A DNA stretch of 27,590 bases from JBCBSP01 sp964561235 (GCA_964561235.1 CAZLOV010000016.1:1-27590), one strand, 5' to 3'. Shown: positions 1-8,143, counted from the first letter of the stretch. The notes: generated by a model from the letters alone, not told the origin. Translations and numbers: made by a program.

Positions 1-95
1 AGTTCCTCCAGCGTGCGGAAACAGCCCACGCAGGTCTGCGTCGGCTGGTCCACGATGCAGACCTTGATGCAGGGGCTCCAGATCGGCGTGGCCAT
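1..95 (-). CDS. DUF1289 family protein, N-terminal part (cut by window edge)
   Basis: Read on the minus strand from an ATG at 95, the visible 31 codons begin MATPIWSPCIKVC and continue to TCVGCFRTLEE. The spacing of the four cysteines (SPC-x3-C ... C-x2-C) followed by RTLEE is the signature of DUF1289, a short family of about 60-80 aa in proteobacteria that probably binds a metal through these cysteines. No reaction is known for the family. The rest of the gene lies beyond base 1. It is divergent from the nucleoside transporter gene, with a gap of about 138 bases. The call rests on the Cys pattern alone but the match is close. Confidence 0.75.
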   Translation of the reverse strand, partial: MATPIWSPCIKVCIVDQPTQTCVGCFRTLEE

Positions 96-233
96 GAGCG
101 GTATGTGGCCGAGGCGTCACGCAGAGGCAAGGCGCGCCGCCGTCGCACCCCCATCGGGCGCCCGGTCAGCTTTGAATGCTTCACGCATCAGCCTAATGTC
201 ACCGCTCCTTCACGGTTGGCGGCGGGACAATTC

Positions 234-1514
234 ATGGACGAGCTGAGCCTGCAGGCGCGCAGCCTGATCGGCGTTTTCGCGTTCATCTTCATCGGCTGGC
301 TTTTCGGCCCGCGCGGACGTCCGCCGCTATTGCTGATCTTCGGCGCGGTGGCGACCCAGTTTGCTGCAGCCTGGCTCCTCTATTCCTTCGAGCCCACACG
401 CGCGTTTCTCGCCTCGCTCACCGGCGTGTTCGCCGCCCTGCAGCAGGCCACGACGGCGGGCACCAGCTTTGTCTTCGGATATCTCGGCGGCGGCACGAGC
501 CCCTTCGTGATCGATCCGGAGAACGCCGGGGCGACGTTCACCTTCGCCTTCCAGGCGCTGCCCATGGTGATCGTGCTGTCCGCGCTCTCAGCCTTGCTGT
601 GGCGATGGCGCATCCTCGAGATCCTGGTGCGCGGCTTCGCGCTCGCCTTCCGGCGCGTGCTCGGGCTGTCGGGCGCCGCCAGTCTCGGCGCGGCGGCGAA
701 CATCTTTCTCGGCATGACCGAAAGCCCGGTGCTGATCCGCCCGCGGCTTGCGAGCATGAGCCGTTCGGATCTCTTCCTGATCATGACCGTCGGCTTCTCC
801 ACCGTGGCGGGTTCGGTGATGGCGATCTACGTCGCCCAGCTGCAGGACGTGCTGCCGGGCGTGGCGGGTCATATCCTGACCGCCTCGCTGATCTCGGTGC
901 CCGCCGCCGTGCTGCTCGCGCGCCTGATGCATCCGCAGGACGGCGAGGTCGCCGCTCCGAGCGAAGAGAAGGTGCCCGTCGATCTCTATCATTCCTCGAT
1001 GGATGCGCTCACGACCGGGGTGAGCGACGGCGTGCGCCTCTTCATCAACATCATCGCGATGCTGCTGGTCTTCACCGCCATCGTCGCGCTGGTGAACATC
1101 ATGCTGGGCGCGGCGCCGGAGGTGTTCGGCGCGCCGCTTTCCGTCGAGCGCATGCTGGGCTGGCTGTTCAGCCCGCTGGTCTGGCTCGCCGGCATTCCCT
1201 GGGCGGAGGCGCAGGCCGCCGGGGCCGTCATGGGGCTCAAGACCGCGCTTAACGAGATCATCGCCTATGACGCGCTCGCCGGCGCGGGCGAGGCGCTGTC
1301 ACCGCGCTCGGCGCTGATCATGACCTATGCGGTGTGCGGGTTCGCGAATTTTTCTTCCGTGGGCATCCTGATCGGCGGCCTGATGGCGGTCGCGCCGACC
1401 CGGCGGGAGGACATTCTCAATCTCGCCCCGCGCGCGCTCGTATCCGGCACGCTGGCGACGCTGATGACCGGCGCCGTCGTCGGCGCGCTGCCGGGCGCCC
1501 TGTTCGGTCTCTAG
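234..1514 (+). CDS. CNT-family nucleoside transporter (NupC-like)
   Basis: A 426-aa hydrophobic protein of the concentrative nucleoside transporter family, which imports nucleosides with H+ or Na+ across the inner membrane. Family hallmarks are visible: GMTESPVLIRPRL followed by SRSDLFLIMTVGFSTVAGSVMA, then NEIIAYDAL, and CGFANFSSVGILIGGL near the C-terminus. These correspond to the nucleoside- and ion-binding helical hairpins. Length is typical (about 400-430 aa). I place the start at the ATG at 234 (MDELSLQ), because the 43 codons upstream are Arg-rich and unlike a transporter N-terminus. Its stop shares the bases CTAG with the stop of the convergent acyltransferase gene. Substrate range cannot be told from sequence. 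Confidence 0.9.
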   Translation: MDELSLQARSLIGVFAFIFIGWLFGPRGRPPLLLIFGAVATQFAAAWLLYSFEPTRAFLASLTGVFAALQQATTAGTSFVFGYLGGGTSPFVIDPENAGATFTFAFQALPMVIVLSALSALLWRWRILEILVRGFALAFRRVLGLSGAASLGAAANIFLGMTESPVLIRPRLASMSRSDLFLIMTVGFSTVAGSVMAIYVAQLQDVLPGVAGHILTASLISVPAAVLLARLMHPQDGEVAAPSEEKVPVDLYHSSMDALTTGVSDGVRLFINIIAMLLVFTAIVALVNIMLGAAPEVFGAPLSVERMLGWLFSPLVWLAGIPWAEAQAAGAVMGLKTALNEIIAYDALAGAGEALSPRSALIMTYAVCGFANFSSVGILIGGLMAVAPTRREDILNLAPRALVSGTLATLMTGAVVGALPGALFGL

Positions 1515-2233
1515 TCGCCGCGGCGCGGAAAAAGCCTCGAGCGCAGCCAGCCCAGCGTGGAATTGCCAGAGAGCGCCTTGGCGTAGGCGTCCTCCATGAA
1601 CGCGTTGAGCGCCCTTGGATCGCCAAGCATGTCCATGCGCGTGCGGAACGGTCCGTCGGGGTCGAGCGTCTTGACGGTGCGCGCCGGCGCGCCTGCGACG
1701 ACGGCGTTCTCAGGCACATCCTTCACCACCACCGCGCGCGCCGCGATCACGGCGTTGTCGCCGACGGTCACCCCCTTGCCGATGAACGCCCCGTCGCCCG
1801 CCCACACATTGCGCCCGATCTGAACGGGGCTGGGCTGCGGTTTCGGATCGATGCGGTCGTATAGGCCGTGCCAGTCGCAGTCTGTCACGGTGACGTTTTT
1901 CGCAAACAGCGCGCCGTCCCCGATGCGGATCGAGCCGGCCGCGAGAATGCGAACGCCGCCGGCGAAAAAGCAGCAATCCCCGATGACGATCTCGCCCGGC
2001 GCCTCGGGCGGCGACCAGACCGTGAAGCTCACCGGCTGGTCGCGGCGCGAGACGATGTGGATCGCGCGCCCGGCGCGCACGTTCGGTCCGAACACCTCGA
2101 CATTCCAGGGCCGCACGACCTTCGGATCGGTTCCGAGGGCCTCGAAATGCGGCCTCAGGAAATGGGCCGTCCACGCGTTTTCATACGCCTCCCACAGCCG
2201 GTGCATCCAGTAGGGGCGGTGGTCGCGGCGCAT
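1511..2233 (-). CDS. hexapeptide-repeat (LbH) acyltransferase
   Basis: A 240-aa protein with a central left-handed beta-helix. Isoleucine/valine-rich hexapeptide turns are visible from about residue 80 to 175, for example IVIGDCCFFAGGVRI, IRIGDGALFAKNVTV, VQIGRNVWAGDGAFI and VTVGDNAVIAARAVV. The rung VVAGAPARTVK closes the helix, as in CysE/NodL/WbbJ-type O-acetyltransferases. The stretch TDCDWHGLYDR contains the His expected at the active site of this fold. Such enzymes use acetyl-CoA or another acyl-CoA to acylate a sugar or a small molecule; the acceptor is unknown here. The start MRRDHRPYW suits related proteins I know. The gene stands alone on its strand and converges on the CNT transporter with overlapping stops. 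Confidence 0.8.
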   Translation of the reverse strand: MRRDHRPYWMHRLWEAYENAWTAHFLRPHFEALGTDPKVVRPWNVEVFGPNVRAGRAIHIVSRRDQPVSFTVWSPPEAPGEIVIGDCCFFAGGVRILAAGSIRIGDGALFAKNVTVTDCDWHGLYDRIDPKPQPSPVQIGRNVWAGDGAFIGKGVTVGDNAVIAARAVVVKDVPENAVVAGAPARTVKTLDPDGPFRTRMDMLGDPRALNAFMEDAYAKALSGNSTLGWLRSRLFPRRGD

Positions 2234-2271
2234 GGCTTCGCTCCGGCGCAGGGATCGGTTAGGGAAGGGGC

Positions 2272-2544
2272 ATGACGAAGGACGCCTCCGATCCCATCGA
2301 AGCCGCGATTCTCGCGCTTGTCGAAAAGCGCGGGGCCGGAAAGAGCATCTGCCCGTCGGAAGCCGCGCGCGCCGTCTACCCCGAGCGCTGGCGCGACCAT
2401 ATGCGCCAGGTGCGCCAGGCGGCCGTGCATCTCGCCCGGCGCGGCGACATCGTCATCCTGCGCAAGGGTAAGCCGGTCGACCCGAACGACTTCCGCGGCG
2501 TCTACCGCCTCGGCCTACCGGCGGCGGCTCCTGATGACGCCTGA
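2272..2544 (+). CDS. DUF3253 domain protein
   Basis: A 90-aa soluble protein covering one DUF3253 domain: IEAAILALVEKRGAGKSICPSE, then AARAVYPERWRDHMRQVRQAA, and ending with GKPVDPNDFRGVYRLG. The DUF3253 family is small and of unknown function; the helix-turn-helix-like layout with a basic wing suggests a winged-helix fold, but that is inference. The ATG at 2272 follows AGGGAAGGGG (2262 onward), a good ribosome-binding site. The end overlaps the start of the uracil-DNA-glycosylase-family gene by 11 bases, so the two are probably translated from one message and may work together in nucleic-acid metabolism. Confidence 0.8.
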   Translation: MTKDASDPIEAAILALVEKRGAGKSICPSEAARAVYPERWRDHMRQVRQAAVHLARRGDIVILRKGKPVDPNDFRGVYRLGLPAAAPDDA

Positions 2545-3139
2545 GCGCTTCGAGGACGTCGCGCGCGAGGCGCGCGCCTGCCAGGTGTGCGCAACCTGCC
2601 TGCCGCATCCGCCGCGCCCGGTGCTCCGAGGGAGCGCAAGCGCGCGGATCCGCATTATCGGTCAGGCGCCGGGAACGCGGGTGCACGCCAGCGGAACGCC
2701 CTTCACCGATCCTTCCGGCGACCGGCTGCGGGCGTGGATGGGCGTGGATGCGGCGGAATTCTATGACGAAGCGTTGGTGGCGATCACGCCGATGGGGCTG
2801 TGCTTTCCGGGACTTGACGCGAAAGGCGCCGACCTGCCGCCGCGCTCGGAGTGCGCGCCGCTCTGGCAGCCGCGACTCGACGCCGCCCTGCCGAACGTGA
2901 CGCTCACCCTGCTTGTCGGCGGCTATGCGCAGCGCCGCGTGCTTGGCGGACGGTCGGGCAAAACGCTGACCGAAACCGTGCTGCGCTGGCGAGATCATCT
3001 CGCGTATGGCTGTTTTGCGCTGCCGCACCCGAGCTGGCGCAACAACGCCTGGATCAAGAAAAATTCTTGGTTTGAGCGGGATGTCTTGCCTGCATTGAAA
3101 TTACGCATCCGCAGCATAATCAATGCTGCACGTGGTTAA
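2534..3139 (+). CDS. uracil-DNA glycosylase family protein, probable Fe-S type
   Basis: A 201-aa protein of the UDG superfamily, which removes uracil or related bases from DNA. Motif 1 is GQAPG at residues 43-47, followed by TPFTDPSGDRL, laid out like GEAPG...RPFVGxAGxLL of family 4. The late motif LPHPSWRNN (HPS) supplies the second catalytic loop. Cysteines C16, C19 and C22 near the N-terminus plus C90 and C107 (16 residues between them) fit the C-x2-C...C-x(14-17)-C pattern that ligates a 4Fe-4S cluster in family 4/5 UDGs. The ATG at 2534 is chosen because upstream codons are a shadow of the DUF3253 gene. The downstream end of the gene is richer in A+T than its surroundings. Exact substrate class is unresolved, since Glu of motif 1 is Gln here. 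Confidence 0.8.
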   Translation: MTPERFEDVAREARACQVCATCLPHPPRPVLRGSASARIRIIGQAPGTRVHASGTPFTDPSGDRLRAWMGVDAAEFYDEALVAITPMGLCFPGLDAKGADLPPRSECAPLWQPRLDAALPNVTLTLLVGGYAQRRVLGGRSGKTLTETVLRWRDHLAYGCFALPHPSWRNNAWIKKNSWFERDVLPALKLRIRSIINAARG

Positions 3140-3192
3140 GACAAAAATCCTTCAATTTCTTAAGCTTGCGTCGAGGCGTGAGGGAGAGTAAA

Positions 3193-3249
3193 GGGGCGCC
3201 CGATCAGGCAGGGACGAGTTGCGCGCCCCGCACCGGACATGAATTCCGG
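3193..3249. repeat. inverted repeats in the dehydrogenase leader
   Basis: Two stem-loops can be drawn in the 5' leader: GGGGCGC (3193-3199) with GCGCCCC (3223-3229), and CCGGA (3233-3237) with TCCGG (3245-3249) around a 7-base loop. Neither is followed by a T run, so they are not classic terminators. They could be mRNA leader structures or chance in GC-rich sequence. Confidence 0.3.
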
Positions 3250-3302
3250 ACCGCGGACGGCGGCGCGCCCTGCATAGCGGCTCCCGAATGAAGGACCTCC
3301 CC

Positions 3303-4364
3303 ATGAGCGTTTACGACCATCCGGCCTTCGACGACCACGAGAAGGTCCTTTTCGCCTCCGACCCGGCCTCGGGCCTCAAGGCCATCCTCGCCGTGCACTC
3401 GACCGTGCGCGGACCGGCTGTCGGCGGCTGCCGGATGTGGACCTACGCCAACTCCACCGATGCGCTCACCGACGTTCTGCGTCTGTCGCAAGGGATGAGC
3501 TACAAGAACGTCATGGCCGACCTGCCGATCGGCGGCGGCAAATCGGTCATCATGAAGCCGGCTGGCGATTTCGACCGCAAGGCGCTGTTTGAAGCCTTCG
3601 GCCGGGCGCTCAACGCCCTGAACGGGGAATACCTTTCCGCCGAGGACGTCGGCGTCAGCCCCGACGATCTCGACAATGCGGCGGCCCAGACCAAACACCT
3701 TGTGGGCCTGTCCGGCGGCACGGGCGATCCGAGCCCGACGACCGCGCGCGGCGTTTTCCTTGGCCTCAAGGCGGTCACCGAGCGCGCGCTCGGGCGGTCG
3801 GGCCTCGACGGCGTGAAGGTCGCGGTGCAGGGCGCGACCGGCCATGTCGGCCACTATCTCGTCGAGCATCTCGCCAAGGCCGGCGCGGAGCTGTTCCTCT
3901 CCGACATCAACGAGGACGCGCTCAAGGCGCTTGCGGACGAGCACGGCGCGACGATCGTGGACAAGGATGCGATCTACGGCGTGGAGGCGGACGTGTTCGC
4001 CCCGTGCGCCCTGGGCGCCATCGTCAACGAAGACACGGTCGGCGCTTTCAGGTTCAAGGTCATTGCGGGTGCGGCCAACAACCAGCTCAAGACCCGTGAG
4101 ATGGGCGCCGAGCTGCAAAAGCGCGGCATCGTTTATGCGCCCGACTACGTGCTCAACGCGGGCGGCATCATCAATGTGATGGGCGATATCGATCCGCGGT
4201 TCGACGCGAACTGGGTCGAGGGCAAGCTGCAGGGGCTTGTCTCGACGCTGCTGGAAATCCTCGACAAGGCCGAGGCCGAAGGCCGGCCCGCGAACCTGGT
4301 TGCCGACGAGATTGCCCGCCAGCGGATCGAGGATGCGCGCACGGGACGCCGCGACGCCGCCTAA
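3303..4364 (+). CDS. Leu/Glu/Phe/Val-type amino-acid dehydrogenase
   Basis: A 353-aa NAD(P)-dependent amino-acid dehydrogenase that deaminates a (probably branched-chain) amino acid to its 2-oxo acid. Residues match leucine dehydrogenase numbering: GGCRMW at 41-46, K68, the glycine-rich LPIGGGK with catalytic K80, and D115 in SAEDVG. The Rossmann motif is VQGATGHVG (about 175-183), and D201 after the second strand favours NAD over NADP. Length is typical for leucine dehydrogenase (about 350-365). The ATG at 3303 is preceded by AAGGACCT, a strong ribosome-binding site, which lies after the alternative ATG at 3288; hence the later start. The 163-base leader holds inverted repeats. It converges on the iron-transport ATPase gene with stops overlapping in CTAA. 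Substrate preference among Leu/Val/Phe/Glu cannot be decided. Confidence 0.88.
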   Translation: MSVYDHPAFDDHEKVLFASDPASGLKAILAVHSTVRGPAVGGCRMWTYANSTDALTDVLRLSQGMSYKNVMADLPIGGGKSVIMKPAGDFDRKALFEAFGRALNALNGEYLSAEDVGVSPDDLDNAAAQTKHLVGLSGGTGDPSPTTARGVFLGLKAVTERALGRSGLDGVKVAVQGATGHVGHYLVEHLAKAGAELFLSDINEDALKALADEHGATIVDKDAIYGVEADVFAPCALGAIVNEDTVGAFRFKVIAGAANNQLKTREMGAELQKRGIVYAPDYVLNAGGIINVMGDIDPRFDANWVEGKLQGLVSTLLEILDKAEAEGRPANLVADEIARQRIEDARTGRRDAA

Positions 4365-5404
4365 CGCTCGGTCACGCTGACGAAGTCCGCATCGAGAGAC
4401 AGGCATGTGCGGTCGCCGGGTCTGAGCGGATCGGCGAGGCTGGCGCGCGATGCGATCACGCGCCCGGCTTCGGCGCCCTCGCTCAGCCGAAGCTCAAGCC
4501 GCACAAGCCCGCTGGCGACACGCCGCGCGGTCACCTCGGCGGGAGCGCCCGTCCCGCCGAGCCGCACGCCTTCCGGCCGCACCAGCACATGGCAGGCGGA
4601 GCCTTCCGTGAGACCGGCTGGAACCGGGCCGAGCGGCGTTGCGGCGAGGCCGCCGGACACCCGGCTTTCGAAGACCTCGACATCGCCCATCAGCCGCGCA
4701 GCGGCGACGCAATTGGGCCGCAGGTAAAGCGTATCCGGCGCGCCGGTCTGGATGACGCGCCCGTCGACCATCAGCGCGACGTGATCGGCCATCGCCATCG
4801 CCTCCTCGGCGTCATGGGTGACGATCAGGGCCGCTGCGCCCGATGAGCGCAGGGCGGCGGCGGTGTCCGCGCGTACCCCGCCGCGCAGTCCGCGGTCGAG
4901 CCCGGAAAACGGCTCGTCGAGCAGCATCACCGCCGGGTCCGGCGCCAGCGCGCGGGCCAGCGCCACGCGCTGCTGTTCGCCGCCGGACAATTCGTGCGGA
5001 TACGCATGCGCCCGCCCGGAAAGATGCATCGCGTCCAGTTGGGCGAGCGCTGCGGCCCGACGGCGGTTTTTCGGTCCGTCGCGCAGCCCGAACATCACGT
5101 TCTGCAGCGCCGTCAGATGAGGAAACAGGGCGTAGTCCTGAAACACCACGCCGCAGCGGCGACGTTCGACAGGACGATGCACCCCGTCGCCGCTCCAGAT
5201 GTCTTCGCCGAAACGGATCGCGCCGCTATCGAGCTGCTCAAGACCGGCGACGGCGCGAAGCAAAGTCGTCTTGCCTGCCCCGGACGGACCGAGAAGAGCG
5301 GCGATCTCGCCGCAGGACACCGAAAGGCTTGCACCGTGCAGCGTCGGCCGGTCGGCGCCCGCCAGACGCACATGGGCGTTCTCGACACTGAGCGACGCGC
5401 TCAC
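4361..5404 (-). CDS. fbpC: ferric iron ABC transporter, ATP-binding subunit (FbpC-like)
   Basis: A 347-aa ABC ATPase that powers the upstream permease. Visible in order: Walker A GPSGAGKT (39-46), Q-loop VVFQDYALFPHL (Q89), signature LSGGEQQ (139-145), Walker B VMLLDEP (about 159-165) with D-loop SGLD, and H-loop H197 in VTHDAEEA. After about residue 240 comes a beta-rich TOBE-type regulatory domain containing VRPEGVRLGG, as in FbpC/PotA-type ATPases. I choose the GTG at 5404: it overlaps the permease stop as GTGA, a standard translational coupling. Longer reading upstream would only be the antisense-like frame of the permease. It is the last gene of the three-gene iron operon and meets the amino-acid dehydrogenase tail to tail. 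Specificity for iron is inferred from its partners. Confidence 0.88.
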   Translation of the reverse strand: MSASLSVENAHVRLAGADRPTLHGASLSVSCGEIAALLGPSGAGKTTLLRAVAGLEQLDSGAIRFGEDIWSGDGVHRPVERRRCGVVFQDYALFPHLTALQNVMFGLRDGPKNRRRAAALAQLDAMHLSGRAHAYPHELSGGEQQRVALARALAPDPAVMLLDEPFSGLDRGLRGGVRADTAAALRSSGAAALIVTHDAEEAMAMADHVALMVDGRVIQTGAPDTLYLRPNCVAAARLMGDVEVFESRVSGGLAATPLGPVPAGLTEGSACHVLVRPEGVRLGGTGAPAEVTARRVASGLVRLELRLSEGAEAGRVIASRASLADPLRPGDRTCLSLDADFVSVTER

Positions 5405-7035
5405 CGCGCTCGCTCCTGCGCAGTGATGCGCCGGGCGATCCAGATCATCGGCGCCAGCGCGAACACGGCGATCAGGAGCGCAGGCAAGGCGGCTGCGCCA
5501 AGGCGTTCGTCGGAGGCGAAATTGTGCGCCGTCACAGCCAGCGTGTCGAAATTGAAGGGCCGCAGGATCATGGTCGCGGGAAGCTCCTTGAGAACCTCCA
5601 CGAACACAAGACCGCCGGCCAGCAGGACACCCGGAGCGATCAGCGGCGCATGCACGCGGCGCGCGGTTTCGCGGGCGTCCGCGCCCAGCGTGCGCGCTGC
5701 GGCGTCCAGCGCCGGGGTAATCCGCGACAGGGCCGTCTCGGAGGGGCCGATCGCTGCGGCGGCGAAGCGGGAGAGATAGGCGAATATGAGCGCAGCTGCG
5801 CCCGCCGTGAGAAGGAAATCCGGCCGGACGCCGAAGAGCGATGTGGCGGCGGCGTCCAGTCCGTCCTGCGCGCGTCCCAGCACGATCAGAACGCCCAGAG
5901 CCGCAACCGAACCGGGTACCGCGTAGCCAAGGCCGGCAAGGCGCGCGGCAGCGCCGGGAAGGCGTTTGCCCGAACGCAGGGCGTAGGCGCAGGCCAGGCC
6001 GAGAGCGGCGGCGAGCGCGCCGGCGATGAGGGCGAGTTGAAGGGAGTGCCCGGCGGCCTGCGCCACGCCGGAGGCGACCGGAGCGTGCCGGGCCAGTTCG
6101 GCGAGCCGCGCCATCGGGATGACCAGCCCGAGAAGGACCGGAATTGCACACAGCGTGACGGCGCCGAGCGCGTGGAGCGGACCGAGCCGGGCGCGCCGCG
6201 GCGGGCGGCGGCGTCCGGAGGCGGCGCTGGAGCGCGCCCGCCGGCGCTGCATGCGCTCCAGGGTGAAGATCAGAAACGCGATGCCGACAAGCACGAGCGC
6301 GAGCCGGGCGGCCTCCGCGCTCGCGCCTTCGCCGGCCCAGGCGCGGATGAGTCCCACCGAAAGCGTCGGCGCGCCGAGATGGATCACCGCGCCGTAATCC
6401 GCCAGCGATTCCATCACCACCAGCGCAAGCCCCGCCGCCAGCGCCGGGCGCGGTGCGGGCGCCATGGCGTCGAGAAAGGCACGAACCGGCGACCTGCCCA
6501 TGGTGCGTGCGGCGTCGTGGAGATCCGCCGATTGCCCCGCAAACGCCTCGCGCGCCAAGAGGTAGACGTAGGGATAAAGCGTGAAGGCGAAGATCAGCCC
6601 TGCGCCGGCGGGACCGCGCACGGTCGGAAGGAAGCCCCACGGGCCGGCGGTCTGGGTCAGGTCATACCAGGCATAGGCGGCGGCATAGGCCGGAAGCGCA
6701 AGCGGCAGGGCGAGCGCGGGCTCGAGGACTGCCCGTCCGGGAAACTGGAAGCGCGTGACGATGAACGCCGCCGGCGCGCCGATCGCAAGCGCCCCGCCTG
6801 CGGCCACGCCGCCGACGACGGCGGTGTTCCAGAGATAGGCCGGCAGGCGGGTGGCCGTGATATGGGCGAGATAATCCGTCCAGGGTCCGAAAACGGCGAG
6901 CGCCGCCACCCCGAGAAGCGGAGCGGCGGCGATCAGCGCGGCGAGCGCCGCGAGCGGGCTGAGGTCGAAGCGCGGCGGCGGACGCCTGCGCCAGCTGGGC
7001 GCAGGCTCCGCAGCGCCGTCCTGGATCAAGGCCAT
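5401..7035 (-). CDS. fbpB: ferric iron ABC transporter, fused permease (FbpB-like)
   Basis: A 544-aa inner-membrane permease made of two tandem binding-protein-dependent transport domains, about 12 membrane segments in all. Each half has the cytoplasmic EAA-type loop that docks on the ATPase: DAARTMGRSPVRAFLDAMAP in the first half and DAAARTLGADARETARRVHA in the second. The fused, duplicated layout is characteristic of FbpB/AfuB/SfuB iron permeases (usual length 500-560 aa). The ATG at 7035 (MALIQDG) starts 10 bases inside the end of the binding-protein gene, and the stop overlaps the ATPase start, so all three are cotranslated. A cytoplasmic Arg/Pro-rich N-terminal stretch precedes the first helix. 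Confidence 0.9.
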   Translation of the reverse strand: MALIQDGAAEPAPSWRRRPPPRFDLSPLAALAALIAAAPLLGVAALAVFGPWTDYLAHITATRLPAYLWNTAVVGGVAAGGALAIGAPAAFIVTRFQFPGRAVLEPALALPLALPAYAAAYAWYDLTQTAGPWGFLPTVRGPAGAGLIFAFTLYPYVYLLAREAFAGQSADLHDAARTMGRSPVRAFLDAMAPAPRPALAAGLALVVMESLADYGAVIHLGAPTLSVGLIRAWAGEGASAEAARLALVLVGIAFLIFTLERMQRRRARSSAASGRRRPPRRARLGPLHALGAVTLCAIPVLLGLVIPMARLAELARHAPVASGVAQAAGHSLQLALIAGALAAALGLACAYALRSGKRLPGAAARLAGLGYAVPGSVAALGVLIVLGRAQDGLDAAATSLFGVRPDFLLTAGAAALIFAYLSRFAAAAIGPSETALSRITPALDAAARTLGADARETARRVHAPLIAPGVLLAGGLVFVEVLKELPATMILRPFNFDTLAVTAHNFASDERLGAAALPALLIAVFALAPMIWIARRITAQERAR

Positions 7036-8084
7036 CCGACGCGGTCGAAGATGCGCTGGGCGGCGGCGTTGCCTTCGCCAAGTTCGGCGACATTGACCGG
7101 ATCGGCCTCGAAGCCCTCGGTCTCGGCGAGAATCGGATTGTCGTATTCCGCGTCCGGAACGGCAGGATACTCGTTGGTCAGCTCGGCGAAGGCGCGCTGG
7201 GCGTCGTCGGAGAGAAGAAAGGCGAGCAGGGCCCGGGCGTTCTCGGGGTTGGGCGCGCCGACCGCCATGCCTGCGCCCGTGACGTTCACGTGCACGCCGC
7301 CCTCCTGCGGGTAGTGCAGGGCCGTGGCCTGCGCGACTTCGGCGTCGTTGGCGTCCTCGCTGCGCGCCAGGCGCATCCAGTAATACTGATTGGTCACAGC
7401 GACATCGCATTCGCCCGCGGCGACCGCCCGGATCTGGTCGGTGTCGCCGCCCTGGGGCGGACGGGCGAGATTTGCAACGACGCCTTCCGCCCATGCTTCC
7501 GCCGCGTCCTCGCCTAGCCGCAGGATCATCGCCGCGAGCAGGGACTGGTTGTACACATTGTTCGAGGAACGCACGCAAATGCGCCCGCGCCAGCGCTCAT
7601 CGGCGAGATCGGCGTAGGAGGCCGGCAATTCGTCTTCGCTCACCCGCTCGGTCGAATAGGCGATGACGCGCGCGCGGGTGGCGAAACCAAACCAGAGCCC
7701 GTCTTCCTGCTTCAGATTGGCCGGCACCGGCTCCAGCGCCCCGCCGAGATCGCCGACAGGCTGAAACAAACCCGCTTCCTGGGCCCGCGCCAGACGGCCC
7801 GCGTCGACGGTGATGACGATGTCGGCTGGAGAGCGTTCGCCTTCCTCGCGCACGCGCTCGATGAGCAGGTCGCCGGAAGCCTCGACCAGATTGATCTCGA
7901 TGCCGGTCTGCTCGGTGAACGCTGCGTAGACCGCCCGATCGGAGGCGTAGTGGCGCGCGCTGAACACGTTGACGACGCCGGCGCCGGCCTCTTCGGCTGC
8001 GCTTCCGGCGTCGCCCGGGGAGCAGGCCGTCAGCAGCGCGGCGGAGGCGGCGGCGGGCGCGATTGCGCGAAGGAAGACGGTCAT
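7026..8084 (-). CDS. fbpA: ferric iron ABC transporter, periplasmic binding lipoprotein (FbpA/FutA-like)
   Basis: A 352-aa periplasmic iron-binding protein. The N-terminus is a lipoprotein signal with lipobox LLTAC (C21), so it is probably tethered to a membrane rather than free. Iron-ligand positions of the FbpA/FutA group are present: SARHY with H45 and Y46, and the tyrosine pair NQYYW (Y234, Y235). Other family segments are IVITVDAGRL, SSNNVYNQSLLAAMI and GGVHVNVTGAG. It captures Fe3+ and hands it to the permease encoded directly downstream. GAGGA lies 6 bases before the ATG at 8084. A Fur-like palindrome 43-59 bases upstream suggests repression when iron is plentiful. Confidence 0.9.
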   Translation of the reverse strand: MTVFLRAIAPAAASAALLTACSPGDAGSAAEEAGAGVVNVFSARHYASDRAVYAAFTEQTGIEINLVEASGDLLIERVREEGERSPADIVITVDAGRLARAQEAGLFQPVGDLGGALEPVPANLKQEDGLWFGFATRARVIAYSTERVSEDELPASYADLADERWRGRICVRSSNNVYNQSLLAAMILRLGEDAAEAWAEGVVANLARPPQGGDTDQIRAVAAGECDVAVTNQYYWMRLARSEDANDAEVAQATALHYPQEGGVHVNVTGAGMAVGAPNPENARALLAFLLSDDAQRAFAELTNEYPAVPDAEYDNPILAETEGFEADPVNVAELGEGNAAAQRIFDRVGWP

Positions 8085-8126
8085 GGCGATCCTCGTTCAA
8101 CAGACATCACGTTGCATCAACCATTT

Positions 8127-8143
8127 TTGCGAATGTTTCGCAA
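8127..8143 (-). promoter_or_regulatory. Fur-like operator upstream of the iron transporter operon
   Basis: The 17-base sequence TTGCGAATGTTTCGCAA is a perfect inverted repeat (7-3-7). Read as the 7-1-7 layout it is TGCGAAT-G-TTTCGCA, one base away from a symmetric TGCGAAT-N-ATTCGCA, which resembles Fur boxes of many proteobacteria. It sits 43-59 bases upstream of the binding-protein ATG, where a promoter would be covered, and 116-132 bases before the divergent CPBP gene. Assignment to Fur rather than another metal regulator is inference from the sequence and the gene function. Confidence 0.6.

Noticed and set aside
3136..3163. Two TTAA words (3136-3139 and 3160-3163) as a possible CtrA site
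   Set aside because: The spacing is 20 bases rather than the 7 expected for CtrA; chance in an A+T-rich patch is likelier.
3204..4406. 400-aa open frame on the minus strand opposite the dehydrogenase
   Set aside because: Arg/His/Asp-rich composition typical of the antisense of a GC-rich gene; no motif, and the plus-strand gene is well supported.
5524..7314. 596-aa open frame on the plus strand opposite the iron permease
   Set aside because: Low-complexity Arg/Gly/Glu-rich antisense shadow; the permease and binding protein on the other strand have clear motifs.
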